DNA of 50,545 bases, from positions 1-50,545 of the forward strand of contig NZ_RAWM01000055.1 in the NCBI RefSeq assembly GCF_003668875.1. The letters run 5' to 3'. Below the pieces are notes generated by a model. That model saw nothing but the letters and a program-made list of their open reading frames with translations, did no database searches and was not told the DNA's origin. Below, one piece after another: positions 14,441-23,500 of this stretch. Every line of letters starts with the position of its first letter. Within the stretch, counting starts at the first letter, position 1. The stretch is from Corallococcus interemptor (GTDB lineage: Bacteria > Myxococcota > Myxococcia > Myxococcales > Myxococcaceae). A program made the position numbers and the translations under genes.

Positions 14441-15910
14441 GTGCACGAGCTCATGGATGTCCTGCGCAGGCAGGCACACTATTTCGGACCGGAGCTGGCG
14501 AAGACCGCCTACCAGCGCGGCCTCGCGGTGACGAAGCCGGATGGCAGCACCCAGCCCATCCCCATCACCGCCACGCCGGTCATCCTGGACGCCGAGGAGA
14601 TCAAACGCCGCGCGCTGCTGTCCGCGAAGCTGGCCTCCGCCACCCTGAAGATGGCGCGCGGCATCCTGGGCGGCCCGGACGCGGAGACGCTGCTGGGCGC
14701 GCTGTCCCCGCTGGAGCGCCGCCTGGCGGAAGGCACCTGGGAGGCGAGCCGCAAGCTGGCCACCACCCGCGTGGACTACTTCGTGTCCGGCGGCCGGCCC
14801 TGGGCGCTGGAGGTCAACGCCACCATCCCGGCCATGCAGGGCTATTCGGACATCGCGGCGCGCACCTTCATCGAGGTCGTGGCGCGGCACGTGCGCTACC
14901 CGGAGAAGGCGCTGCCGGCGCTGCTCACGCTCAACGGCAGCAACGCGCTGCCGCTCTACCGCGCGCTGCTGGACGGCTACGCGGCCGAGCGCAACGGGAA
15001 GATGCCGGACACCGTGGCCCTCTTGTGCCGCAAGAACGACGCGCAGATCACGGAGCTGCGCTGGCTGTGCGAGCGCTTCCGCGAGTTCGGCGCGGACGCG
15101 GACGTGGTGCACCCGGAGGACGTGTCCGGCGACGACACGTTCACGGTGAACGGCAAGGCGTACGACCTGGTGTACCGCCACCTCTTCGTGCGCCGGCTGG
15201 AGCAGAACCCCGCCCCCTGGGTGGAGGACTTCCTCTCCGTCGTCCCGGGCAAGAAGGCCGTGTTCCTGAACCCGCCCGCCTCGCAGGTGGAGGTGAAGAC
15301 GACGTTCGCGCTCCTGTCGCAGGCGCTGACGGACGCGTCGCTCGCGGAGCGCGCGGGCCTGTCGCCGGAGGAGCTGGAGGCGGTGCGCGAGTCGGTGCCG
15401 TGGACGCGCCCCTTCCGCCACGGGCCCGGCGTGGCCCCCGACGGCGCGAAGGTGGAGGACATCGTCGCGCGGGTGGTGGAGGAGCCCGCGCGGTTCGTGC
15501 TCAAGCGCGCGTGGGACTACGGCGGCAAGGCCGTGTTCCTGGGCCGCTCCGTGGGCACCGTGCCCTACGAGGAGCGTGTGAAGGGCGCCTACGGAGAGTC
15601 CAAGACGTGGGCCCAGCTGTGCGAGCGCGCCGCGACGGACACGCAGGGCGGCGGCTTCGTGGTGCAGGAGGTGGTGGACACCCAGCCGGAGGACCACCTG
15701 CTCTGCGGGACGAACCAGGTGCTGCCGGCTTCGTTCTTCGTGGACTACTCGGCGTACGCGTCTGTTGGGCTGGCGAAACAGCCCGCGTGGGGCGGGGTGT
15801 GCCGTGGGTCCATGTCGGAGATCGTCAACATCGTGGGCGGCGGCGGTGTGCTACCGCTCATCACGACGGAAGTCGCGTCGAAGCTTTTGCTGGCCTGGAA
15901 GGCCCTTTAA
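14441..15910 (+). CDS. ATP-grasp-like protein, substrate unknown
   Basis: A 489-residue cytoplasmic protein without signal or membrane segments. The layout suggests the ATP-grasp superfamily of carboxylate-amine ligases. An early segment contains DYFVSGGRPWALEVNATIPAMQGYSD, which looks like a metal/carboxylate strand, and a later one contains RFVLKRAWDYGGKAVFLG, resembling the Lys/Gly-rich nucleotide loop. GFVVQEVVDTQPEDHLL and a C-terminal VGLAKQPAWGGVCRGSMSEIVNIVGGGGVLP are also typical. The order of elements recalls circularly permuted members. The product is not identifiable from sequence alone. The gene appears monocistronic and starts at GTG without a strong ribosome site. Confidence 0.65.
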   Translation: MHELMDVLRRQAHYFGPELAKTAYQRGLAVTKPDGSTQPIPITATPVILDAEEIKRRALLSAKLASATLKMARGILGGPDAETLLGALSPLERRLAEGTWEASRKLATTRVDYFVSGGRPWALEVNATIPAMQGYSDIAARTFIEVVARHVRYPEKALPALLTLNGSNALPLYRALLDGYAAERNGKMPDTVALLCRKNDAQITELRWLCERFREFGADADVVHPEDVSGDDTFTVNGKAYDLVYRHLFVRRLEQNPAPWVEDFLSVVPGKKAVFLNPPASQVEVKTTFALLSQALTDASLAERAGLSPEELEAVRESVPWTRPFRHGPGVAPDGAKVEDIVARVVEEPARFVLKRAWDYGGKAVFLGRSVGTVPYEERVKGAYGESKTWAQLCERAATDTQGGGFVVQEVVDTQPEDHLLCGTNQVLPASFFVDYSAYASVGLAKQPAWGGVCRGSMSEIVNIVGGGGVLPLITTEVASKLLLAWKAL

Positions 15911-15985
15911 GGCGTCCTCCAGGGGTCATCGTTAAAGAGAGGCTGGGGCTTGAAGCGGCCCCCGGCCCGAAAGGAAACGGAACAC

Positions 15986-16702
15986 ATGGCGTGGGAATCT
16001 TCAGGTGGCTGGCAGGGCGGGCAGGCAGGCTCGGTGGACGACGTCCTGGTGCAGGAGTCGCAGCGGGCGTTCATGTCGCGCGTGCACGGCTGGATGTTCG
16101 CGGGCCTGGCGCTCACCGGCGTGATGGCCATGGTGACGCTGGCCAATGAGACGCTGCTCCGCATGGCGGTGCAGAACCGGATGGCCCTGTTCCTGGTGCA
16201 GCTGGGCGTGGTGTTCGGCCTGTCCATCCTGGCGCCCCGGCTGTCCGGCCCGGTGGCCGCGCTCATGTTCGCGGGCTACGCGGCGCTCACGGGCGTGACG
16301 CTGTCGGTCATCTTCCTCATCTACACGGCCAGCTCCATTGGCCAGGTGTTCTTCATCACCGCCGCGACCTACGGCGCGATGGCCGTCTACGGCACCGTCA
16401 CGAAGAAGGACCTGAGCAGCTGGGGCACGTTCCTCTTCATGGGGCTCATCGGCATCGTCATCGCCGGCGTGGTGAACTTCTTCATCCAGAGCAGCGCCGT
16501 GTCGTTCGTGATGGCCTGCGCGGGCGTGCTCGTGTTCGCGGGCCTCACCGCCTACGACGTGCAGAAGCTGCGTGACTACCACGCGGGCGCGGGCTTCAAG
16601 AGCGCGACCGCGGTGAGCATCGTGGGCGCGCTCACCCTCTACCTGGACTTCATCAACCTGTTCCTGTCGCTGCTGCGCCTGCTGGGCAACCGCCGCGACT
16701 AG
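15986..16702 (+). CDS. Bax inhibitor-1/YccA family membrane protein
   Basis: A 238-residue inner-membrane protein with seven hydrophobic helices and a hydrophilic N-terminus (MAWESSGGWQGGQ). The first conserved block, QRAFMSRVHGWMFAGLALTG, and the final block, LTAYDVQKLRD with LTLYLDFINLFLSLLRLLG, are hallmarks of the BI-1/YccA/YbhL family, with the family's paired Asp residues near the end. Members are implicated in calcium leak and membrane-protein quality control. ATG 15986 is preferred because it follows AAAGGAAA and begins at the family N-terminus; an upstream in-frame start adds 12 atypical residues. Confidence 0.92.
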   Translation: MAWESSGGWQGGQAGSVDDVLVQESQRAFMSRVHGWMFAGLALTGVMAMVTLANETLLRMAVQNRMALFLVQLGVVFGLSILAPRLSGPVAALMFAGYAALTGVTLSVIFLIYTASSIGQVFFITAATYGAMAVYGTVTKKDLSSWGTFLFMGLIGIVIAGVVNFFIQSSAVSFVMACAGVLVFAGLTAYDVQKLRDYHAGAGFKSATAVSIVGALTLYLDFINLFLSLLRLLGNRRD

Positions 16703-16756
16703 CTCCAGGGTTCAACGCTGTCACCCCAAGGCGGGGCGCGAGGCGGGCAACCGCCT

Positions 16757-17092
16757 TCAGCGCTCCGCCTTCTTGTTGAAGGGCATCAGCAGACGCTCCA
16801 CGGGGCGGCCCTGCACCAGGTGCTCCTCCACGATGGTGGGCACGTCCTCCACCTTCACGCCGCCGTACCAGGTGCCCTCCGGGTAGACGACCACGGAGAC
16901 GCCGAAGGCGCAGGTGTCCACGCAGCCCGCCGCGTTGGCGCGCATGGTGCGCTTGAGCCCGCGCTTGTCGAGTTCCTCCTTGAAGGCGGCCCGCACCTCC
17001 TCCCCACCCTTCGTGGCGCAGCACCCCTTGGGGTGACCGTCCGGACGGCGGTTGGTGCAGACGAAGACGTGGCGTTCGAAGGGAGGCGGCAT
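16757..17092 (-). CDS. thioredoxin-like [2Fe-2S] ferredoxin
   Basis: A 111-residue soluble protein of the thioredoxin-fold ferredoxin family. Cluster ligands are visible as Cys12 (HVFVCTN), Cys24/25 (KGCCATKG), Cys57 and Cys61 (GCVDTCAFG), the standard C-x(12)-C...C-x3-C pattern. The segment VVVYPEGTWYGGVKVEDV is also conserved. Such proteins serve as low-potential electron carriers; the partner is not encoded nearby. The gene is monocistronic, and a weak inverted repeat (AAGGCGG...CCGCCTT, 16729-16757) lies where it meets the preceding plus-strand gene. Confidence 0.9.
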   Translation of the reverse strand: MPPPFERHVFVCTNRRPDGHPKGCCATKGGEEVRAAFKEELDKRGLKRTMRANAAGCVDTCAFGVSVVVYPEGTWYGGVKVEDVPTIVEEHLVQGRPVERLLMPFNKKAER

Positions 17093-17387
17093 GGTTCGCC
17101 TCCTAACGCGGCCGAGCGTCGAAATCGATGCCGGCGTTCAGCAGGCGACCGTCCAGGCCCGCCCCGCCCGGCCGGTTTGTCGCGTGGGCGGGACAGCGCT
17201 CCTACGCTCGGCGCACGGACTGGCAGCAAACATCCGTCAGTGATCACAAGCGCTTGGACAGGCCCCCCTCGCGGCATCCCCGGTTTTGCATGGCCATGAC
17301 GATACGTTGCCAGTCACAGCAGCCATTGCCACCCGGGGAAGGGTTATTAGATCAGCCTTGGGCGCAGATCAGACGGCCTCGGAATGC

Positions 17388-17434
17388 CCACCAAATGAAG
17401 TGTGTAAGCAGCACTCTGACACTAGATATTGGGG
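17388..17434 (+). promoter_or_regulatory. pair of NrdR-like boxes
   Basis: The box at 17419-17434 has core CTAGATATTG, which matches the NrdR core CWATATATWG at nine of ten positions and is preceded by ACA. A more degenerate partner has core CCAAATGAAG at 17391-17400, followed by TGTGT. The two cores are 31 bp apart, three helical turns, the spacing known for NrdR box pairs. NrdR represses ribonucleotide reductase genes when dATP is plentiful, so the context fits. NrdR itself is not in the window. Confidence 0.6.
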
Positions 17435-17445
17435 CGTGGGTGATG

Positions 17446-17474
17446 TTGACGGACCCCACCAGCGATCATATGGA
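17446..17474 (+). promoter_or_regulatory. sigma-70-type promoter of nrdJ
   Basis: TTGACG (17446-17451), a 17-bp spacer and TATGGA (17469-17474). The predicted transcription start is near 17481, about 190 bases before the nrdJ ATG, and the strong NrdR-like box ends 11 bp upstream of the -35. Confidence 0.6.
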
Positions 17475-17673
17475 TCCGCCCCCCCGGCAGGTGGGCAGTC
17501 AGGCCCGGGCCCGGAGTCCAGGGGTGTATCCCCGGGTTTCCGCCCGTCCCCGACCCATCCAACGCTGCCGCCCCTGTGCCTGGAAGTGATCAACGGATCC
17601 CCTGGGATCTCGCGGCGTTGGCCATTTTGCAAATTTTGCATCAGCACTCTCAGTGAATCTGGAGGTGGGCGTC

Positions 17674-20478
17674 ATGGAGAAGGAACTGAGTGGGAAGCCG
17701 GCGGTGGGTGGCAGGGAGCCGCGGCGCGGAGGACGTGCGAAGGGCAAGGCGGCGACGGCTTCCACGGGGCTGACCGTGGAGCGCTTCTTCACGACGCCCG
17801 GCGTGGATCCGGCGGACGAGCTGGCGTGGGAGTACCGCAGCGCGAGCATCAAGGGCGAGGACGGCAAGGTCGTCTTCGATCAGAAGGACATCGAGGTCCC
17901 CAAGTCCTGGTCGATGCTGGCGACGAACGTCGTGGCGTCGAAGTACTTCCGGGGCACGCCGGGCACGCCCGAGCGCGAGACGAGCGTTCGCAAGCTGGTG
18001 GCGCGCGTGGTGGACACCCTCACCCGCTGGGGTGAGGAGGGGCACTACTTCGCGTCGGCGGTGGACCGCGAGGCGTTCCACGCGGAGCTGACGCACCTGC
18101 TGTTGCGCCAGAAGGCGGCGTTCAACTCGCCCGTCTGGTTCAACGTGGGCGTGGAGGAGCACCCGCAGTGCTCCGCGTGCTTCATCAACAGCGTGGACGA
18201 CAACATGGAGTCCATCCTGGGGCTGGCGCGCACGGAGGGCATGCTCTTCAAGTACGGCAGCGGCACGGGCTCCAACCTGTCCTCCATCCGCGGCAGCAAG
18301 GAGCTGCTGGCGGGCGGCGGCACGGCGTCCGGCCCGGTGTCGTTCATGCGCGGCTTCGACGCGTTCGCGGGCGTCATCAAGAGCGGCGGCAAGACGCGGC
18401 GCGCGGCGAAGATGGTCATCCTCAACGCCGAGCACCCGGACATCCTCGAGTTCATCCGCTGCAAGTCGAACGAGGAGAAGAAGGCCTGGGCGCTGATTGA
18501 GGCGGGCTACGATCCGTCCTTCAACGGCGAGGCCTACGGGTCGGTGTTCTTCCAGAACTCCAACAACTCCGTGCGCGTCACCGACGACTTCATGAAGGCC
18601 GTGGTGAACGACGGCCCGTGGCAGACGCGCGCGGTGCGCGACGGCCAGGTGATGGAGACCTACAAGGCCCGCGAGCTGTTCCGCGAGATCGCCGAGGCGG
18701 CGCACCTGTGCGGCGACCCGGGCCTCCAGTACGACACCACGGTGAACGCGTGGCACACGTGCTCCGGCACGGCGCGCATCAACGCGTCCAACCCCTGCTC
18801 CGAGTACATGTTCCTGGATGACTCGGCCTGCAACCTGGCGTCGCTGAACCTGATGCACTTCCGCACGCTGGAGGGTGGCTTCGACGTGGCCGCCTTCAAG
18901 CACGCGGTGGACGTGGTGCTGCTGGCGCAGGAGATCATCGTCGGCTTCAGCCGCTACCCCACCGAGCGCATCGCCAAGAACAGCCACGACTACCGTCCGC
19001 TGGGCCTGGGCTACGCGAACCTGGGCGCGCTCCTGATGGCGTCCGGCCTGCCGTATGACTCCCCCGCGGGCCGCAACCTGGCCGGTGCGATCACGTCCCT
19101 GATGTGCGGCGAGGCGTACGCGATGAGCGCGCGCATCGCGGAGCGCCAGGGCGCGTTCGCGGGCTACGGCAACAACGCGGAGCCCATGCTCGGCGTCATC
19201 CGCAAGCACCGCAAGGCGGCGTACCAGCTGCCCGTGGCCGGCGTGAGCGAGGAGCTGCACTCGGCGCAGAAGGAGGCGTGGGACGACGCGCTGGCGCGCG
19301 GCATGGAGCACGGCTACCGCAACAGCCAGGTGACGGTGCTGGCGCCCACGGGGACCATCGGCTTCATGATGGACTGCGACACCACGGGCATCGAGCCGGA
19401 CATCGCGCTGATCAAATACAAGAAGCTGGTCGGCGGCGGCATGCTGAAGATCGTCAACCAGACGGTGCCGCTGGCGCTGGAGAAGCTGGGCTACCCGCAG
19501 ACGCAGGCGCAGGACATCATCGCGTACCTGGACAAGCACGACACCATCGAGGGCGCTCCGCACCTGAAGACGGAGCACCTGCCGGTGTTCGACTGCGCGT
19601 TCAAGCCGTCCAAGGGCCAGCGCAGCATCCACTGGATGGGCCACATCGAGATGATGGCCGCGGCGCAGCCGTTCCTCTCCGGCGCCATCTCCAAGACGGT
19701 GAACCTGCCCAACGACGCCACGGTGGAGGACATCGAGAAGGCGTACATCGAGGCGTGGCGCAGCGGCCTGAAGGCCGTCGCCGTGTACCGCGACGGGTGC
19801 AAGCGCACGCAGCCGCTCAACACGTCGCAGGACAAGGCCCCGGAGGCGAAGCGCGTGGTGGCCGAGCCCCCCCCCGCGGTGATGCCCGAGCCCAAGGCGC
19901 TGCGCCGCCGCCTGCCGGACGAGCGGCAGTCCATCACGCACAAGTTCTCCATCGGTGGCCACGAGGGCTACCTGACGGTGGGCATGTACGAGGACGGCAC
20001 GCCGGGTGAGCTCTTCGTCGTGATGGCGAAGGAGGGCTCGGTGGTGAGCGGCCTGATGGACAGCTTCGCCACCAGCGTGTCGCTGGCGCTCCAGTACGGC
20101 GTGCCGCTCCAGGTGCTGGCGGACAAGTTCTGCCACACCCGCTACGAGCCGAGCGGCTTCACGGGCAACCCGGCCATCCCGATCGCCAAGTCCATCACGG
20201 ACTACATCTTCCGGTGGCTGTCGCTGAAGTTCCTGCCCACGGAGCCCTGCGCGGACGACGTGGAGGTGACGCCGGTGGAGGAGGCCCGTCCGGAGCCGGT
20301 GACGCAGGCGGCGGTGCCGGCGCAGGTGGGGACGCTGCAGCTGTCCGCGATGAACTCGCGCAGCACGTACCTGAACCAGGCGGACGCCCCGCCCTGCCAC
20401 CAGTGCGGCGCCATCACCGTGCGCAGCGGCGCCTGCTACAAGTGCACGAACTGCGGCACGACCACGGGCTGCAGCTGA
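17674..20478 (+). CDS. nrdJ: adenosylcobalamin-dependent (class II) ribonucleotide reductase
   Basis: Reduces ribonucleotides to deoxyribonucleotides with adenosylcobalamin as radical source, so it needs no oxygen. The protein has 934 residues. Core motifs are FNSPVWFNVG and CSACFINSVDDNMESI (N-terminal half), HTCSG followed by NPCSEYMFLDDSACNLASLN (about residues 360-390, substrate and catalytic loop) and APTGTIGFMMDCDTTGIEPD (about 555-575). The C-terminus, CHQCGAITV with CYKCTNCGTTTGC, carries the zinc/redox cysteines of long NrdJ proteins. ATG 17674 is chosen over GTG 17653 because GGAGG lies eight bases before it. Likely control is by NrdR (boxes at 17388-17434). A terminator follows at 20504. 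Confidence 0.95.
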   Translation: MEKELSGKPAVGGREPRRGGRAKGKAATASTGLTVERFFTTPGVDPADELAWEYRSASIKGEDGKVVFDQKDIEVPKSWSMLATNVVASKYFRGTPGTPERETSVRKLVARVVDTLTRWGEEGHYFASAVDREAFHAELTHLLLRQKAAFNSPVWFNVGVEEHPQCSACFINSVDDNMESILGLARTEGMLFKYGSGTGSNLSSIRGSKELLAGGGTASGPVSFMRGFDAFAGVIKSGGKTRRAAKMVILNAEHPDILEFIRCKSNEEKKAWALIEAGYDPSFNGEAYGSVFFQNSNNSVRVTDDFMKAVVNDGPWQTRAVRDGQVMETYKARELFREIAEAAHLCGDPGLQYDTTVNAWHTCSGTARINASNPCSEYMFLDDSACNLASLNLMHFRTLEGGFDVAAFKHAVDVVLLAQEIIVGFSRYPTERIAKNSHDYRPLGLGYANLGALLMASGLPYDSPAGRNLAGAITSLMCGEAYAMSARIAERQGAFAGYGNNAEPMLGVIRKHRKAAYQLPVAGVSEELHSAQKEAWDDALARGMEHGYRNSQVTVLAPTGTIGFMMDCDTTGIEPDIALIKYKKLVGGGMLKIVNQTVPLALEKLGYPQTQAQDIIAYLDKHDTIEGAPHLKTEHLPVFDCAFKPSKGQRSIHWMGHIEMMAAAQPFLSGAISKTVNLPNDATVEDIEKAYIEAWRSGLKAVAVYRDGCKRTQPLNTSQDKAPEAKRVVAEPPPAVMPEPKALRRRLPDERQSITHKFSIGGHEGYLTVGMYEDGTPGELFVVMAKEGSVVSGLMDSFATSVSLALQYGVPLQVLADKFCHTRYEPSGFTGNPAIPIAKSITDYIFRWLSLKFLPTEPCADDVEVTPVEEARPEPVTQAAVPAQVGTLQLSAMNSRSTYLNQADAPPCHQCGAITVRSGACYKCTNCGTTTGCS

Positions 20479-20503
20479 CGCGCGGCCGTGACGTGACGTG
20501 AAA

Positions 20504-20536
20504 AAGGGCTCCGGGGCTGATGGCTCCGGAGCCCTT
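20504..20536. terminator. rho-independent terminator between nrdJ and the convergent gene
   Basis: AAGGGCTCCGG (20504-20514) pairs with CCGGAGCCCTT (20526-20536) around an 11-base loop, with A residues before and T-rich sequence after the stem. It lies between the two convergent stops and can serve both strands. Confidence 0.8.
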
Positions 20537-20549
20537 CGTGTTTCGTGTT

Positions 20550-23500
20550 TCAGGGGAAGCGGTGGAGGCGGGTGCAGATCTCCACGGCGCGGTCCGCGAT
20601 GCGGCCCAGCTCCTCCAGCATGGCGACCTCCAGGGGCGCGGGGCCGTGCTCGGCGACGAAGAAGGCCACGGGCTGGCCGCGCGAGTGGAGCGGGAAGACG
20701 AGCAGGTGGGACTCGGACTCGCCGCACAGCGCGGAGAAGATGGCCTCGTCCTGAGGGGCCTGCGGGGCGCTGAAGACGCTGGGGCTGGGGCCGTTCATCG
20801 CGGAGGTGAAGAGGGACGGCGCGTCCAGGTCCACCTTGAGCGCGGAGACCTCCGGACGGTCGCAGCCGGGGCCCCAGGCGCGGCCCACGCGCGCGAGGCC
20901 GAAGCTGTCGCCCAGCAGGAAGGCCCGGCGGAAGCGGCCCGCGCTGTAGGCCAGCAGCACCTTGCCCACCATGCCCTGCGAGTCCGCCGTGTCGAGCGCG
21001 GAGAGGACCTGCTCCGCCGTCACGGCGGGACCGTCCGGAGGCGTGTCGGTGGAAGCGCTGGCGGCGGCGAGCAGGGCCTGGGCGGGATCCATCTGCGCGG
21101 CGGCCTCCGGCTGCCACGGCTGCTGCATGAACTCCCACGCGGAGGCCAGGGCCACGCCGTCCTCGGAGGCCGTGGGGGCCGCGGCGGGGACGTCCAGGTC
21201 CACGACACGGTCCGCCCAGGTGGTCTCCGGAGCGTGGCCCACGGAGCCCTCCCCTTCCCCGCCGCCCTGCCAGCCCACGAACTCCCACGTGGAGGCGAGC
21301 TGCATGGGCTCCTCGGAGGAGGTGGACAGGTCGAGCGTGATGGGCGACCGGTCGCGGGCCGGGGCCGGAGGCGGGACCACGAGGCGCGGCTTCGGGAGAG
21401 GCACGGGCTCGGCGCCGGCTTCGGGTGAGGCCTCCGGGCTGGCCCTGGGAGGCACGTCGGGATTGGCGACGAGGGCGACGTCGGACTCCGGGGGGGCCGA
21501 GAGCACGGCGTCGGACTTCGGCGCGGCGGCGACCTGCCAGGACTCGGCCTCTGGGGAGACGGAGGGCTTCTGCGAGTCTCCCGCCAGGCTGAATTCGAGT
21601 CCGTCGGCTTCGGCGTCCCGAGTGGCAATGACAGACGCGTCCGGCTTCGCGGCTTCGCCCGCGAGGGGCGCTTCCGGAAGGGGCTCGAACTCCATCGTCT
21701 CCACCGGCGCGTCGTTCTTCGCGGCGACAGTGGCGGGGATGGGCGCCTGTCCGGGCGCGCCCGTCACCTCCGTCGAGGGGGCACCGGGTACGGCGTCCCA
21801 GACAGGTTCCGCCTCCGGGATGGAATGGGCTTCCGACGAAGCCGCCGGCATCGAGTCCGTGGCGTCGAGGGTCTTGGCCACCTGCGGATCCGCGGGCGCA
21901 GACGGGTGAGCCTCCTTGGCTTCGGAGGCCTGTGCATTTTGCGGCTCGGCGGGCACTGCGTCCTCGACATCGAGGATGTCCGTGGCGTCGGTGGCCTTGG
22001 CTGCTTGTGGCTCGGCCGCCATCACGGCCACGGCTTCGAGGCTGTCCGGCTGGACATCAAGGATGTCCGTGACGTCCGCGGCCGGGGCTTCTCGAGGCGC
22101 GGCGGATACCACGGCCGCATCCGCGTGGGCGTCCCTGGCCTGAGTGGACGGAGCCTGTTCCGGACTGGCGGACATCACGGCCACGGCATTGTCGGCAGCT
22201 CTGTCGTCAGTGACCTGTGCCTCTTGCGGCGCGGCGAACACCACGTCCGTGACGTCGGTGGCCTTGGCCACCTGCGGCTCCAAGGACAGCACGTCCGCGA
22301 CCTTGGCCTCCTGCGGCTCGGCGGACATCACGTCTTCGACATCGAGGACATCTGCGGCTTGGGCTTCGTGCGGCTCGGCGGACATCACGTCTTCGACGTC
22401 GAGCACATCCGTGGCGTCGGTGGCCTTGGCCTCGTGCGGCTCGGCGGACATCACGTCTTCGACATCGAGGACATCCGTGGCGTCGGCGGCGGCCGGCTGC
22501 GCGGCGACGGAGCCCGCGTCTTCGAGGATGTCGTCGGAGAGATCATCCCCGGTCAGGACTGCAGTGAGCTCGGGTGCCTTCCCGGCTGCGGCTGCGACGG
22601 GCGACGCGGGGCTCGGGCTGACGTCGGCGTCGTCGAGAAGCTCGGCATCCAGCACCAGCTCGGACAAGGACGACGACTGCGACGGTGCGGCCGCGACGAC
22701 TGGAGCCGACGGCTTCGCGGAAGGGGCATCCGTGAATGCGTCCGCCCACTCGCCTCCGAGATCCGACACCGGGCCGCTGGCCGCCGGCGCCTTCGCGGTG
22801 GGTGCCGCAATGGCGGGAGTCACACCGGACGGACGGCGAGCCACCGGCGGCGGAGCATTACCGGACGAAGCCGGGGCCGCCTGCGCTGAGTCTGGCGCAA
22901 GGCCCATGGGGGCACCGGCTCCTTGAGGCACCGTCGACGGTGCACTCACGGGAGCCTGAGCCATCGCGGCCGGCGGAGGCACTGCGACGGGCCCCACGGT
23001 GGCAGGACGCTGCGGCGGAGCTCCGGGAGGAGGCGCACCCACAGCCACCGGCGGCACGGTCCCAGACGGAGGCCCCTGCCTTGGCGGTGCACCCGGAGGA
23101 GGGACGACAGGCCGTCCCTGCACGGCATTCGGCGGCACGGCGCCCGGAACCCCAGGAGGCCCCATCGGACGCGCACCCGGAGGAGCCCCGGCCCCCGGAA
23201 CCCCAGGTGCGTTCGGAGGACGCTGTCCCGGGGCAACAGGCCCCGGGCCTCCCGGAGCCATCATCACGGGCGGGGGCCGAGGCGCTGCTCCCGGAGGCAT
23301 GCCCGGCGCACCCGGCGGCGGTCCTGCCCGGACCATCCCCGGCGGCATCGGCGCGCCCGGAGGCCCCACCGGACGCGGCCCCGCGACCCCAGGCGCACCC
23401 GGCGCGACGGGACGCATGCCCGGAGGCGGCGCCTTCTGCACGGTGGGAATCCCCGTCGCGGAAGGCCGGGTCCCCGGCGGCACGGGCCCACCGCGTCCAA

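Larger units (their letters stand above)
17093..17673 (+). other. 581-bp regulatory region upstream of nrdJ
   Basis: No gene is supported here. The first part (17093-17385) shows nothing recognisable. The second part carries two NrdR-like boxes, a sigma-70-type promoter and then a leader of roughly 190 bases that contains a tandem ATTTTGCA pair (17624-17641) and the ribosome site GGAGG at 17661-17665. I looked for a cobalamin riboswitch because the enzyme uses B12 and did not find the conserved B12-box sequences. Confidence 0.6.

Noticed and set aside
17481-17673. Cobalamin riboswitch before the B12-dependent reductase
   Set aside because: The conserved B12-box and core sequences were looked for and not found; NrdR-like boxes explain regulation better.
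17650-21288. A 1212-codon open minus frame opposite nrdJ
   Set aside because: It is antisense to a fully recognisable class II reductase, and its Arg/His/Leu-rich translation is typical of GC-rich shadow frames.
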